Below the pieces are notes generated by a model. It ran no database searches. It was not told the origin of the DNA and worked only from the letters and a program-made list of their open reading frames with translations. A DNA stretch of 64,000 nt from Leclercia sp. AS011 (GTDB taxonomy: Bacteria > Pseudomonadota > Gammaproteobacteria > Enterobacterales > Enterobacteriaceae), in assembly GCF_037152535.1 (NCBI RefSeq), contig NZ_JBBCMA010000001.1, positions 992,001 through 1,056,000 of the forward strand, read 5' to 3'. Of this stretch, positions 18,375 to 27,219 are shown piece by piece (within the stretch, counting starts at the first letter, position 1; every line of letters starts with the position of its first letter). Position numbers and translations under genes: made by a program.

Positions 18375-19697
18375 TCAGCGTTCGCTGGTCTGGGCGTTGA
18401 TGACCGGGGCGCGTTTCACCCGGCTGGCGCAGAAGATGGCAATCAGGGAGATGGTCACCGTGACCGCCAGATACCAGGCCACCGGCACCCAGTCGCCGTG
18501 ATATTTCGCCAGCAGGCCGGTGGCAATCAGCGGCGCGGTGCCGCCCGCCAGCGCCGCGCCCAGCTGATAGCCGAGGGTGATGCCGGTGTAGCGCACGTTG
18601 GCAGTGAAAATTTCTGAACAAAGCGTGCCGAGCACCGCGGTCACCGGCGCCCAGAGCACGCCGAAGGCGATTACGGTCGCCAGCACGATGCCCCAGGTGG
18701 TGCCGGTGTTGAGCAGCATAAACCAGGGCACGATAAACAGGCCGAGGACAAAGACGCTGACGGCATACATCCGCTGGCGACCAACCTTATCCGACAGCAG
18801 CCCCATCAGCGGGATCATGATGGTCGCCACCAGCGCCCCAAGGGTGACCGCCTCAAGCGCCTGGGATTTTTGATAGCTGAGCGTGGTGGTGGCGTAGCTG
18901 ACCACAAAGGTGGAGAAGATATAGAACGGCGCGGTCTCAACCACCTTCAGCCCGGCGGCGATCAGCACTTCGCGCCAGTGGTATTTCAGGGTGTCGCGCA
19001 GCGGGGCTTTCGCCACCTTGCCGGAGGATTTGACCTTTTTAAACTCCGGCGTTTCGTCGATATCCTTGCGGATCCACAGGCCCAGCAGCACCAGCACCGA
19101 ACTCAGCAGGAAGGGAATACGCCAGCCCCAGGAGAGGAAATCCTCCTCGCTGAACAGGGTCATCAGCGAGACGATAAAGGTCGCCATCAGCATGCCGATC
19201 GTTACCCCCGCCTGCGGAATACTGCCGAAGAACCCTTTGCGCTTCTCCGGCGCGTACTCATAGGCCAGCAGCAGGGCACCGCCCCATTCGCCGCCGATCC
19301 CCATCCCCTGAATAATGCGCATCAGGATCAGCAGGGCCGGAGCCCAGAGGCCAATCTGCTCATAGGTGGGTAACAACCCAATCATCACGGTTGCACCTCC
19401 CATCAGCGACAGGGTTAACACCAGCGTTTTTTTGCGCCCGATACGGTCCCCGATGTGGGCGAAAATCACCCCTCCGATGGGGCGGATAAAGAAGGTTAAT
19501 GAGAACGACAAATAGGACAAAATCAGGCCGATGACCGGGTCGACCATCGGGAAGAAGATCTTGTTAAAGACCAGCGCGGCGGCCGTGCCGTAAAGAAAAT
19601 AGTCAAACCATTCAATGGCGCTGCCGGTGAGGCTGGCGACCAGCACCTTCTTATTTTTGCGTAAAACTGCGGTACTGCTTTCGTGTTGTTGTGTCAT
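18375..19697 (-). CDS. MHS-family MFS transporter (metabolite:H+ symporter)
   Basis: 440 aa from the ATG at 19697; a longer in-frame extension to 19820 has no transporter character. Twelve membrane helices with MHS signatures: GSAIEWFDYFLYGTAAALVF in TM1, IGDRIGRKKTL between TM2 and TM3, and GGEWGGALLLAYEYAPEKRKG. The family (ShiA, ProP, CitA relatives) imports organic acids, osmolytes or aromatic acids by proton symport. Monocistronic and leftward, head-to-tail with the DHA2 operon but with its own upstream region. Substrate not assignable. Confidence 0.9.
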   Translation of the reverse strand: MTQQHESSTAVLRKNKKVLVASLTGSAIEWFDYFLYGTAAALVFNKIFFPMVDPVIGLILSYLSFSLTFFIRPIGGVIFAHIGDRIGRKKTLVLTLSLMGGATVMIGLLPTYEQIGLWAPALLILMRIIQGMGIGGEWGGALLLAYEYAPEKRKGFFGSIPQAGVTIGMLMATFIVSLMTLFSEEDFLSWGWRIPFLLSSVLVLLGLWIRKDIDETPEFKKVKSSGKVAKAPLRDTLKYHWREVLIAAGLKVVETAPFYIFSTFVVSYATTTLSYQKSQALEAVTLGALVATIMIPLMGLLSDKVGRQRMYAVSVFVLGLFIVPWFMLLNTGTTWGIVLATVIAFGVLWAPVTAVLGTLCSEIFTANVRYTGITLGYQLGAALAGGTAPLIATGLLAKYHGDWVPVAWYLAVTVTISLIAIFCASRVKRAPVINAQTSER

Positions 19698-20087
19698 ACC
19701 CGTGATCCCGCCCAGTGGATGATGAAGCGGGTGACACCCGGCGCGCTTCGGGTGCAACCCAGAAACGAAAAAGGTTGTCGAATTGTTAAGCAACTTAGGG
19801 AGGGCTGTTACTTTTGGCAAGCAGGGAGCGGCAAAAACTGGTCAGATCACGCTGAAATAAGCAGCAATCGCTGCTTTTTCTGTGGATTTTTCTGGCGCTT
19901 AATTTTTTTAATGGCTTAAATTGCAGCACATAATGCAGGTGCAACCGCCTGATTTTTGGACGTTTCTGGTTATTTCAGTTTAATGGCTATTCTTATAAGG
20001 TAACTGCCGATTTGGCTTTCAGAGGGATCCTCTGTTAACCGACGGTCCCCGCGTTACCCTGAACATCACTGCTGGAAGGAGGTAACG
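19698..20087. promoter_or_regulatory. 390-bp intergenic region with orphan terminator
   Basis: It separates the leftward MHS transporter from rightward ydcF and holds promoters for both. At 19859-19880 an AAGCAGC/GCTGCTT stem with a four-base loop is followed by five T on the plus strand, a good intrinsic terminator with no plus-strand gene before it. An earlier hairpin (acacccg...cgggtg around 19733-19753) lies upstream. A short plus-strand RNA or attenuated ydcF leader is possible. No convincing small ORF is seen. Confidence 0.45.
19859..19880 (+). terminator. Plus-strand intrinsic terminator without an upstream gene
   Basis: Seven-base-pair stem (19859-19865 with 19870-19876), loop aatc, then TTTTT partly within the 3' arm. 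See the enclosing intergenic entry for interpretation. Confidence 0.5.
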
Positions 20088-20891
20088 ATGAGTCTCACAA
20101 TCTTCCCGTCTCTGCCCGATAAAACCCTGGCCGCGGTTAATACCCTTGGAGCCTGGCTCGCTGAAGATAATCTGCCCTACAATCCGCCCGCGCTGCAGGC
20201 GGATCTGGTGGTGCTGGCCGGTAATGCGGTGATCCCGGCCATCGAAGCGGCCTGTCGTCTGGCGTCGACGCTCGCCATTCCCTTGCTGATTAGCGGCGGC
20301 ATCGGCCATTCGACCACCTTTTTATACGCCGCCATAGCGCGACACCCGCGCTACAACCGGGTGCGTACCACCGGCAAAGCCGAAGCCACCATCCTGGCGG
20401 AGATCGCCCGGGAGTTCTGGCACATTCCGCCCGAGCGCCTGCTGGTGGAGGATCAGTCCACCAACTGCGGGGAAAATGCCCGCTTCAGCGCTGCGACCCT
20501 CCACCATCATCAGCTGCGGGTGAAACGCGGGATTGTGGTCCAGGACCCGACCATGCAGCGCCGCACCATGGCGACCTTTGCCCGGGTCTGGCGCGATAAG
20601 CCGGATGCCCCGGCATGGACCAGCCATCCGGGCATCGTCCCGCTGCTGCAAAACAGCGAGGACGGGCTGGTGTTTCGCGGCGGCGGCGAGGGGCTGTGGC
20701 CGGTGGAACGCTACCTGTCGCTGGTGCTGGGTGAGCTCCCGCGCCTGCGCGATGACATCAACGGCTATGGCCCGCAGGGCCGCGATTTTATCGTTCATGT
20801 GGATATTCCTGCCGAGGTTGAGGCCGCCTGGCAGATCCTGCGTAACGACGCCATCCTCACCGAGGCCCTGACCAGCCGCTCTCTGCTGTAG
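20088..20891 (+). CDS. ydcF: YdcF, DUF218 family SAM-binding protein
   Basis: 267 aa, matching E. coli YdcF in length and position (hrpA side, before aldA). Excellent ribosome site AAGGAGGT at 20076-20083. DUF218 features: [22 protein letters not shown], and [16 protein letters not shown], the conserved acidic/Asn loop. E. coli YdcF is reported to bind S-adenosylmethionine, but its cellular role is not established. A strong terminator follows, so it is probably monocistronic. Intact, no anomalies. Confidence 0.94.
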   Translation: MSLTIFPSLPDKTLAAVNTLGAWLAEDNLPYNPPALQADLVVLAGNAVIPAIEAACRLASTLAIPLLISGGIGHSTTFLYAAIARHPRYNRVRTTGKAEATILAEIAREFWHIPPERLLVEDQSTNCGENARFSAATLHHHQLRVKRGIVVQDPTMQRRTMATFARVWRDKPDAPAWTSHPGIVPLLQNSEDGLVFRGGGEGLWPVERYLSLVLGELPRLRDDINGYGPQGRDFIVHVDIPAEVEAAWQILRNDAILTEALTSRSLL

Positions 20892-20897
20892 TCTCTT

Positions 20898-20939
20898 GCC
20901 CGTTTGCGATGACTTTCCCGCAAACGGGCACTCTTTGTT
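20898..20939 (+). terminator. ydcF: ydcF terminator
   Basis: Perfect 11-bp stem gcccgtttgcg (20898-20908) with cgcaaacgggc (20919-20929), ten-base loop, followed by a T-rich actctttgttg. Starts 7 bases after the ydcF stop. Confidence 0.75.
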
Positions 20940-21089
20940 GTGGAAATGTAATTATTTCCGCCTGCTGACCCGTTTCTTTTATGAGATGTCTCACAAAAAC
21001 AGCGCGATAGGCTGGGATTGCGGATCGGGAACTGTAGTTTTTAACAATAATTTTACTTGTTAAAAACAGTGCAATTACAGGAGCAGGTC

Positions 21090-22529
21090 ATGACAGTACC
21101 CGTACAACATCCTATGTATATCGATGGACAGTTTGTAGCCTGGCAGGGTGATGCCTGGATTGATGTGATCAATCCGGCCACCGAAGAGGTCATTTCCCGT
21201 ATTCCCGACGGCAGCGCCGACGATGCCCGCAAGGCCATCGACGCCGCCGAGCGTGCCCAGGCCGACTGGGAGGCGCTGCCCGCTATCCAGCGTGCGGGCT
21301 GGCTGCGCAAAATTTCCGCCGGTATTCGTGAACGCGCCAGCGAAATCGCCGCCCTGATCGTGGCCGAAGGCGGCAAGATCCAGCAGCTCGCGGAGGTGGA
21401 AGTGGCGTTCACCGCCGACTATCTCGACTACATGGCCGAGTGGGCGCGTCGCTATGAAGGCGAAATTATCCAGAGCGATCGTCCGGGCGAAAACATCCTG
21501 CTGTTCAAACGCGCGCTCGGCGTGACCACCGGCATTCTGCCGTGGAACTTCCCGTTCTTCCTGGTTGCCCGCAAGCTGGGCCCTGCGCTGCTGACCGGCA
21601 ACACCATCGTCATTAAGCCGAGCGAGTTCACCCCGAATAACGCCATCGCCTTTGCCAAAATTGTCGACGAGATTGGCCTGCCGAAAGGGGTCTTTAACCT
21701 GGTGCTGGGCCGCGGCGAAACCGTGGGTCAGGAGCTGGCGGGTAACCCGAAAGTGGCCCTGGTCAGCATGACCGGCAGCGTGGGGGCAGGCGAGAAGATC
21801 ATGGCCGCGGCGGCGAAGAACATCACCAAAGTGTGCCTGGAGCTGGGCGGTAAAGCCCCGGCTATCGTGATGGACGATGCGGATCTGGAGCTGGCGGTAA
21901 AAGCCATTGTCGACTCCCGGGTGATCAACACCGGGCAGGTCTGTAACTGCGCCGAGCGCGTCTATGTGCAGAAGGGGATCTACGACCGCTTTGTGAACCG
22001 TCTGGGCGAGGCGATGAAGGCGGTGCAGTTTGGCAACCCGGCCGAGCGCAACGACATCGCCATGGGGCCGCTGATCAATGCGGCGGCGCTGGAGCGCGTG
22101 GAGCAGAAAGTGGCGCTGGCGGTGCAGCAGGGGGCAAAAGTGGTGCTGGGCGGTAAGGCGGCCGAGGGGAAAGGCTATTACTATCCGCCGACGCTGCTGC
22201 TCGACGTGCGTCAGGATATGACCATCATGCACGAAGAGACCTTCGGCCCGGTGCTGCCGGTGGTGGTGTTTGATACCCTGGAAGAGGCGCTGAAGATGGC
22301 CAATGACAGCGACTATGGCCTGACGTCATCCATCTACACCCGGGATCTGAACGTGGCGATGAAAGCCATCAAAGGGCTGAAGTTCGGCGAAACCTACATC
22401 AACCGCGAGAACTTTGAAGCGATGCAGGGCTTCCACGCGGGCTGGCGGAAATCCGGGATCGGCGGGGCGGATGGTAAGCACGGCTTGCATGAGTACCTGC
22501 AGACCCAGGTGGTCTATTTGCAGTCCTGA
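21090..22529 (+). CDS. aldA: Lactaldehyde/glycolaldehyde dehydrogenase AldA
   Basis: 479 aa from the ATG at 21090 (AGGAG at 21079-21083), the exact E. coli AldA length. Aldehyde dehydrogenase motifs: PWNFPFF, SMTGSVGAGEKIM for NAD binding, LELGGKAP with the general-base Glu, and GQVCNCAERVY with the catalytic Cys (about 285). It oxidises L-lactaldehyde to L-lactate with NAD+ in fucose/rhamnose catabolism, and also glycolaldehyde. Sits between ydcF and gapC as in E. coli. REP elements follow directly. Confidence 0.97.
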   Translation: MTVPVQHPMYIDGQFVAWQGDAWIDVINPATEEVISRIPDGSADDARKAIDAAERAQADWEALPAIQRAGWLRKISAGIRERASEIAALIVAEGGKIQQLAEVEVAFTADYLDYMAEWARRYEGEIIQSDRPGENILLFKRALGVTTGILPWNFPFFLVARKLGPALLTGNTIVIKPSEFTPNNAIAFAKIVDEIGLPKGVFNLVLGRGETVGQELAGNPKVALVSMTGSVGAGEKIMAAAAKNITKVCLELGGKAPAIVMDDADLELAVKAIVDSRVINTGQVCNCAERVYVQKGIYDRFVNRLGEAMKAVQFGNPAERNDIAMGPLINAAALERVEQKVALAVQQGAKVVLGGKAAEGKGYYYPPTLLLDVRQDMTIMHEETFGPVLPVVVFDTLEEALKMANDSDYGLTSSIYTRDLNVAMKAIKGLKFGETYINRENFEAMQGFHAGWRKSGIGGADGKHGLHEYLQTQVVYLQS

Positions 22530-22535
22530 GCCTGA

Positions 22536-22625
22536 AGATGCCGGGTGGCGGCTACGCCTTACCCGGCCTACCACACCCACACCGAACACGTAGGTCGGGT
22601 AAGCGCAGCGCCACCCGGCGATGCG
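22536..22625. repeat. REP/BIME pair after aldA
   Basis: Inverted units gatgccgggtggcggctacg and gtcgggtaagcgcagcgcca (about 22596-22616) flank a short spacer just after the aldA stop. Same family as the other REP elements here. Confidence 0.75.
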
Positions 22626-22715
22626 GTGCGGCCTGATGCCCTTACCCACAGGGCTGTGGTATCCCCGGTAATCGCTTGCTCTTAACGCAATGAAATAATT
22701 ACAGGATTATAAAAG

Positions 22716-22999
22716 ACTTACCGCGGCTCCCTGGTCCGGCTGAAAATCGCTGAGGCGTTGACCGCAGGCCGGGGCGAGGCGCACGGATGCGCCGAGAGGG
22801 CGTGACCTACATGGATGTAGGATCACGCCCGACCCGAAAGCCGAAGGGAATAAGCCGAAGGCACCGCGAAGCGGCGATTTTCTTTGCCGGGAGCCGGGAT
22901 TGTTAAGGGGCGGCGGCAAGCCCCTTAACACGTTCACGGGTGACGCGGTTGACAGAGAAGCACAAAACATAAAGTGAACGGAACCACCTCCACAGCCGC
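22716..22999. repeat. Composite dispersed repeat, long form
   Basis: A 68-bp module (22716-22783) recurs as an inverted copy at 30396-30463 with 66 of 68 bases identical by eye. In this copy about 215 bp separate the module from a 'gcatgttccccctc' tail, whereas in the 30.4-kb copy module and tail are contiguous. The insert contains strong hairpins: gggcgtga...tcacgccc (22798-22830) with inner ctacat/atgtag, and ttaaggggc/gccccttaa (22903-22928). A minus-strand frame of 87 codons (22707-22970) spans it but looks like a by-product of the repeat. Plus-strand codons just before 22743 read TAAPWSG-stop, like the end of the 30.4-kb frame (TATPWSG-stop). Confidence 0.7.
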
Positions 23000-23132
23000 A
23001 TGTTCCCCCTCACCCCAGCCCTCTTCCTGAATGGAGAGGGGGCCGATCGTGCCAATATTTTTTGTGGGGGTCCCTCAACCCACAGGGAGAGGGTGCAAAC
23101 ACTAAAAATGGCAACCCGGGTTGCCGTTTTGC

Positions 23133-24059
23133 TTATACCTTTGTCTCAATCCAGTTCATCATCAATTCCGGCCAGAGGGCGACCGGCAACCCCTGGGCAT
23201 CGCGGATGCCAAATCCGTGCTTTCCACGCTCGAAGATATGCATCTCAACCGGCACCCCCAGGCGGCGCAGGGCGCTGAACATCGCCAGGCTGTTCTCGAC
23301 TTTTACGGCCGGATCGTCGGCGGCATGCAGCAGGAAGGTCGGCGGCGCGTCGCGGGTCGCGCGCTCCTCCAGCGAGTAGTGGCGGATCTGCGCTTCAGTC
23401 GGGCTATCGCCGATCAGTTCATGGCGCGAACCCGAATGATGATGCGCATCGCCCATGGTGATCACCGGGTAGACCAGCGCCATAAAGGCCGGACGGGCAG
23501 GGAACTCGTCGGCGGCGTCCTCCGGGGCATACACTGCTTCATCGTGCCGGGTGCCGAGGCTCGCCGCCACGTGCCCACCAGCGGAGAATCCCAGCACGCC
23601 AATGCGGGCCGGATCCAGCTTCCACTCCGCTGCACCGGCGCGGATCACGCGCATCGCCCGCTGAACGTCGGCCAGCGGCGCGTCGGCTCCCTCTTCATGA
23701 CCGTCTCCCGGCATGCGGTAGGTCATCACAAACAGGGTATAGCCGCGGGCATTAAAGAAGGAGGCCAGCGCGCTGCCCTCTTTATCCAGCACCACACGAC
23801 GGTAGGAACCCCCAGGTGCCACCAGAATACCCACGCCGTTCGGGCGGGCAGGGGCGTAAACGGCGATCTCCGGCGCGCGGATGCCGGTGACGGCGCGATC
23901 GTAGTCTGAGGTGCCCGTGTGACGGGGTTCTGGGGTAAAAACGGCGTCGCTGGTGCGTGCGCCAGGGGCTTCAGGATCGGGCCAGATGGCAAAGGTGGTC
24001 GAGCGGCCAACGGCGTGCGCCATCTGTTGTTCTAGTGTTTCGCGGCTCAGTGCTTCCAT
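23133..24059 (-). CDS. Alpha/beta hydrolase (esterase/acetyl-xylan esterase type)
   Basis: 308 aa. Alpha/beta-hydrolase fold of the BD-FAE/hormone-sensitive-lipase-like class: oxyanion region VAPGGSYRRVV (about 122), nucleophile elbow GFSAGGHVAAS, acid in LLHAADDPAVKVENS, and His in FERGKHGFGIRD. No signal peptide, so cytoplasmic. The first 60 residues contain a segment resembling the N-terminal region of carbohydrate esterases (IWPDPEAPGA). It sits between a repeat-rich stretch and gapC, an insertion relative to the E. coli aldA-gapC order as I know it. Substrate unknown. Confidence 0.88.
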   Translation of the reverse strand: MEALSRETLEQQMAHAVGRSTTFAIWPDPEAPGARTSDAVFTPEPRHTGTSDYDRAVTGIRAPEIAVYAPARPNGVGILVAPGGSYRRVVLDKEGSALASFFNARGYTLFVMTYRMPGDGHEEGADAPLADVQRAMRVIRAGAAEWKLDPARIGVLGFSAGGHVAASLGTRHDEAVYAPEDAADEFPARPAFMALVYPVITMGDAHHHSGSRHELIGDSPTEAQIRHYSLEERATRDAPPTFLLHAADDPAVKVENSLAMFSALRRLGVPVEMHIFERGKHGFGIRDAQGLPVALWPELMMNWIETKV

Positions 24060-24162
24060 GATAACGCTCCCTCTCTGGAAAGCGTTTGTTATAACAGGGT
24101 TAACAACATGAAAACCTGTGCCGATTCACAGGTTGCGGACAGCAGGGCTGTCCGCGGTGAGA

Positions 24163-25164
24163 TTACAGGGCAGCGAACTTATCCAGGGTGCGCACCAGCT
24201 GGGTAACGAACCCGTACTCGTTATCGTACCAGGCCACGGTTTTCACCAGCTGGACGTCGCCCGCGTCGGTCACTTCCGTCTGGGTGGCATCGAAGATCGA
24301 ACCAAAGTGCGAGCCGATCACATCTGACGAGACAATCTCTTCGTCGGTATAGCCAAAGGACTCATTGCCCTCGGTGGCCTTTTTCAGCGCCTGGTGGATC
24401 TCATCCACGCTCACTTTCTTCTCCAGAATCGACACCAGCTCGGTCACGGATCCAGTTTTGACCGGCACGCGCTGGGCGTGACCCTTCAGCTTGCCGCTCA
24501 GTTCCGGGATCACCAGCCCGATGGCCTTCGCCGCGCCGGTAGTGTGTGGGATGATATTTTCCGCTGCGGCACGGGAGGCGCGCAGATCTTTGCCGCGCGG
24601 ACCATCCACCAGCGCCTGGGTGCCGGTGTAGGCGTGGATCGTGGTCATGGTGCCCGCCCGGATGCCAAACGAATCGTGCAGCACCTTCGCCAGCGGTGCC
24701 AGGCAGTTGGTGGTGCAGGAGGCGACGGAGATAATGGTGTCGCTGGCGTCGATGGTGTCGTCATTGACGTTAAAGACGATGGTTTTCATCTCGCCCGCTG
24801 GCGCGGAGATAAGCACTTTTTTTGCCCCGGCATCCAGATGCGCCTGCGACTTCTCCTGGGAGGTATAGAACCCGGTGCACTCCACCACCAGATCCACTCC
24901 GGCCGCTTTCCACGGAATGTGTTTTGCCTCTTTTTCGGCATACACCGAAATGGATTTGCCGTCGACAATCAGGGCGTCTTCCGTAAAGTCCACGCTCCAG
25001 GGGAAAGGGCCGTAGTTGGAGTCATGTTTTAGCAGGTAGGCCAGCACTTTCGGTGAGGTTAAATCGTTGATTGCCACAACGCTGTTACTGTCCTGCGTTT
25101 CCAGTAACCGACGAAGAACCAGTCGGCCAATACGACCAAATCCGTTAATGCCAATCTTACTCAT
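24163..25164 (-). CDS. gapC: Type I glyceraldehyde-3-phosphate dehydrogenase, GapC
   Basis: 333 aa, complete. NAD-binding [15 protein letters not shown] at 5-19, catalytic Cys150 in [12 protein letters not shown], and His in [10 protein letters not shown]. It occupies the aldA-cybB interval where E. coli carries gapC, and many segments are the same as I recall for GapC (for example [18 protein letters not shown]). In E. coli K-12 gapC is broken; here the frame is intact. It probably interconverts GAP and 1,3-bisphosphoglycerate as a second isozyme beside gapA (outside the window). Divergent from cybB. Confidence 0.92.
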   Translation of the reverse strand: MSKIGINGFGRIGRLVLRRLLETQDSNSVVAINDLTSPKVLAYLLKHDSNYGPFPWSVDFTEDALIVDGKSISVYAEKEAKHIPWKAAGVDLVVECTGFYTSQEKSQAHLDAGAKKVLISAPAGEMKTIVFNVNDDTIDASDTIISVASCTTNCLAPLAKVLHDSFGIRAGTMTTIHAYTGTQALVDGPRGKDLRASRAAAENIIPHTTGAAKAIGLVIPELSGKLKGHAQRVPVKTGSVTELVSILEKKVSVDEIHQALKKATEGNESFGYTDEEIVSSDVIGSHFGSIFDATQTEVTDAGDVQLVKTVAWYDNEYGFVTQLVRTLDKFAAL

Positions 25165-25347
25165 GGTGTTCTCCTGGATGATGTACGGGACGTTGAACTC
25201 ATCCAGGCTTAGACCATGAAGCCGAGCGAGGCAATTGAAGAAGCCTCATCTGCGCGGAAGTTTTTGAAAAGGCGGGGACAAAAGTTAATGAATTTTTAAG
25301 GAAAGCTGGTTATTTTAAATTTTTTTTAGCCTTTATCAGGAAAGACT

Positions 25348-25875
25348 ATGCGCAATAAATACACCGGCCTGCAAATTGCTATTCACTGGCTGGTTTTTCT
25401 GCTGGTGATCGTGGCCTACTGTGCCATGGAGTTTCGCGGCTTTTTCCCCCGCACTGACCGCCCGCTGATCAACATGATCCACGTCTCCTGCGGTATTTCG
25501 ATTCTGGTATTGATGGTCGCGCGTCTGCTGGTGCGCCTTAAGTATCCCGCGCCGCCGATCGTCCCTAAGCCAAAACCGATGTATATCGGCTTATCTCATT
25601 TAGGCCACCTTGCCATCTACCTGCTGTTTATTGCTCTGCCGCTGATTGGTCTGGTGATGATGTACAACCGGGGCAACCCCTGGTTTGCCTTTGGCCTGGG
25701 GATGCCCCACGCCGCCGAGGGCAATTTCGATCTGGTGGACACCCTGAAAGCCTGGCACGTCACCCTGGCGAACCTGGGGTACTTCATTATCGGCATTCAC
25801 GCCTTTGCCGCGCTGCTTCATCACTACTACTGGAAAGACAACACCCTCCTGCGCATGATGCCGAAAAAGCGTTAA
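25348..25875 (+). CDS. cybB: Cytochrome b561 CybB
   Basis: 175 aa with four membrane helices and conserved haem-ligand-type His: His13 (IAIHWLV), His45 (INMIHVSCG), and two in the fourth-helix region (WHVTLANLGY and IGIHAFAALLHHYYW). This is the CybB superoxide:ubiquinone oxidoreductase family of the inner membrane. Location next to gapC matches E. coli. Weak AGGA ribosome site at about 25339. The transporter gene begins 10 bases after its stop, so the two are probably co-transcribed. Confidence 0.95.
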   Translation: MRNKYTGLQIAIHWLVFLLVIVAYCAMEFRGFFPRTDRPLINMIHVSCGISILVLMVARLLVRLKYPAPPIVPKPKPMYIGLSHLGHLAIYLLFIALPLIGLVMMYNRGNPWFAFGLGMPHAAEGNFDLVDTLKAWHVTLANLGYFIIGIHAFAALLHHYYWKDNTLLRMMPKKR

Positions 25876-25884
25876 GGGCAGCCC

Positions 25885-27153
25885 GTGTCCCGCAAACTGC
25901 GTAAAGTGCTGCTCGCCACCGGGATCGGCCATTTTGTCGAATGGTTCGATTTCGGGCTTTACGGTACCCTGGCGACCATCATCGGCATGCAGTTCTTTCA
26001 GACCGACGACCCGGCAACGGCGCTGCTCTCCTCGTTCGCGGTGTTTGGCGCCGGATTCGTGGTACGCCCGCTCGGCGGGTTGTGGTTTGGCTCCCTCGGC
26101 GACCGGATTGGACGGCGTAAGGTGCTGGTCACCGTGATCCTGCTGACCTCCGGCACCACCTTTACCATCGGGTTACTGCCCACCTATGCCCAGGCCGGGC
26201 TGCTCGCCACGGTTCTGCTGGTGCTGGTGCGGATGCTCCAGGGATTTGCCGCCGGGGGTGAAAGCGCAGGGGCCACCACCTTTCTGGCGGAATATGCGCC
26301 CGCCGACCGTCGGGGCTACTTCACCTGCTGGACCGACAGCTTCGGCTTTATGGCCTTTGTCGCCGGATCGGGTCTGGTGCTGCTGCTCACCGCTCTCCTG
26401 GGGGAGGCGGCGATGAACGACTGGGGCTGGCGCATTCCGTTCCTGCTGGCCGGGCCGCTGGGCTGGATTGGCATCTGGCTGCGCAACAATCTTGAAGACT
26501 CCCCTGAATTTCAGGCGCTGCTGAACAGCCGACAAACGGAGCCTGCGCCGCTGCACAGGGCCCTGACCACCGGCAGGCGGGCGCTGGGCTTCTGCATCGG
26601 CTTTGTCGCGATCAAGGCGGTGGTGCACTGGATGCTGCAAACCTTTATTCCGGCTTATCTGGTGGCGACGCTGCACTACCCGGCGCTGGATGCCTACACC
26701 ATCACCACCCTCGGGCTGTTGGCCGTCACGGTGCTGGTGCCTTTTATGGGCTATCTGTCGGACAGGGTAGGCCGTAAGCCGCTGATGCTGATGGGATGCC
26801 TGGGGTTGATCCTCTTCGCCTGGCCGGCGATGAAGATGATGGCCAGCGGGGAGGTGCTTTTTGCCGGGGTGGGACTGCTGCTGGTGGGGCTGTGCATTGC
26901 CGCCTTTGACGGTGCCAGCAACGCGGCGATGGCTGAGCTGTTTCCCACCCGGATCCGCTATGGCAGCATGGCGATTGCCTATAACCTGGCGGTGGCGCTT
27001 TTTGGCGGAGTGACGCCGTGGCTGCTGGCCTGGCTGCTGACCGCCACCGGCGATCCGCTCTCGCCGGCGCTGTATGTGATGGCGGCGGCGCTGATTACCC
27101 TCCTGACGGTGCTGCGTGCCAGAGAGACCGCCGGACTGCCGCTGCAGAGATAA
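25885..27153 (+). CDS. MHS-family MFS transporter downstream of cybB
   Basis: 422 aa starting at GTG 25885, with AAGGGC overlapping the cybB stop as ribosome site. Twelve helices with MHS hallmarks: GHFVEWFDFGLYGTLATIIG in TM1, GDRIGRRKVLV, and AAGGESAGATTFLAEYAPADRRG. A relative of YdfJ/ProP/ShiA-type symporters, distinct from the other MHS transporter in this window. Physically coupled to cybB, which is unusual and hints at uptake of a substrate oxidised at the membrane, though that link is speculative. Confidence 0.9.
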   Translation: MSRKLRKVLLATGIGHFVEWFDFGLYGTLATIIGMQFFQTDDPATALLSSFAVFGAGFVVRPLGGLWFGSLGDRIGRRKVLVTVILLTSGTTFTIGLLPTYAQAGLLATVLLVLVRMLQGFAAGGESAGATTFLAEYAPADRRGYFTCWTDSFGFMAFVAGSGLVLLLTALLGEAAMNDWGWRIPFLLAGPLGWIGIWLRNNLEDSPEFQALLNSRQTEPAPLHRALTTGRRALGFCIGFVAIKAVVHWMLQTFIPAYLVATLHYPALDAYTITTLGLLAVTVLVPFMGYLSDRVGRKPLMLMGCLGLILFAWPAMKMMASGEVLFAGVGLLLVGLCIAAFDGASNAAMAELFPTRIRYGSMAIAYNLAVALFGGVTPWLLAWLLTATGDPLSPALYVMAAALITLLTVLRARETAGLPLQR

Positions 27154-27178
27154 AAAAGCCCGGCGGGGAAGGCCGGGC
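27151..27178 (-). terminator. Intrinsic terminator for the leftward small gene
   Basis: Seven-base-pair stem gcccggc (27158-27164) with gccgggc (27172-27178). On the minus strand it is followed by TTTTTT (complement of 27152-27157). It overlaps the stop of the rightward transporter and can also act as its 3' hairpin. Confidence 0.7.
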
Positions 27179-27219
27179 AAATAACAAAGCACAACACGTT
27201 TGCATCACTTAACAGTTGC

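Noticed and set aside
19683..19919. Plus-strand 78-codon frame upstream of ydcF
   Set aside because: No ribosome site, Trp/Cys-rich odd composition, and it crosses the intrinsic terminator.
21075..22232. Minus-strand open frame of 385 codons inside aldA
   Set aside because: Antisense shadow of aldA; no family resemblance.
22707..22970. Minus-strand 87-codon frame
   Set aside because: Spans the composite repeat and its hairpins; part of the same peptide is readable from the second copy, so it is a product of repeat DNA rather than a supported gene.
23000..23100. Repeated ccctc/gaggg tracts considered as CRISPR or phage att site
   Set aside because: Irregular, no spacers, and of the common intergenic hairpin type; no cas or integrase gene nearby.
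26173..27192. Minus-strand open frame of 339 codons
   Set aside because: Antisense to the MHS transporter after cybB; Gln/His/Arg-rich translation.
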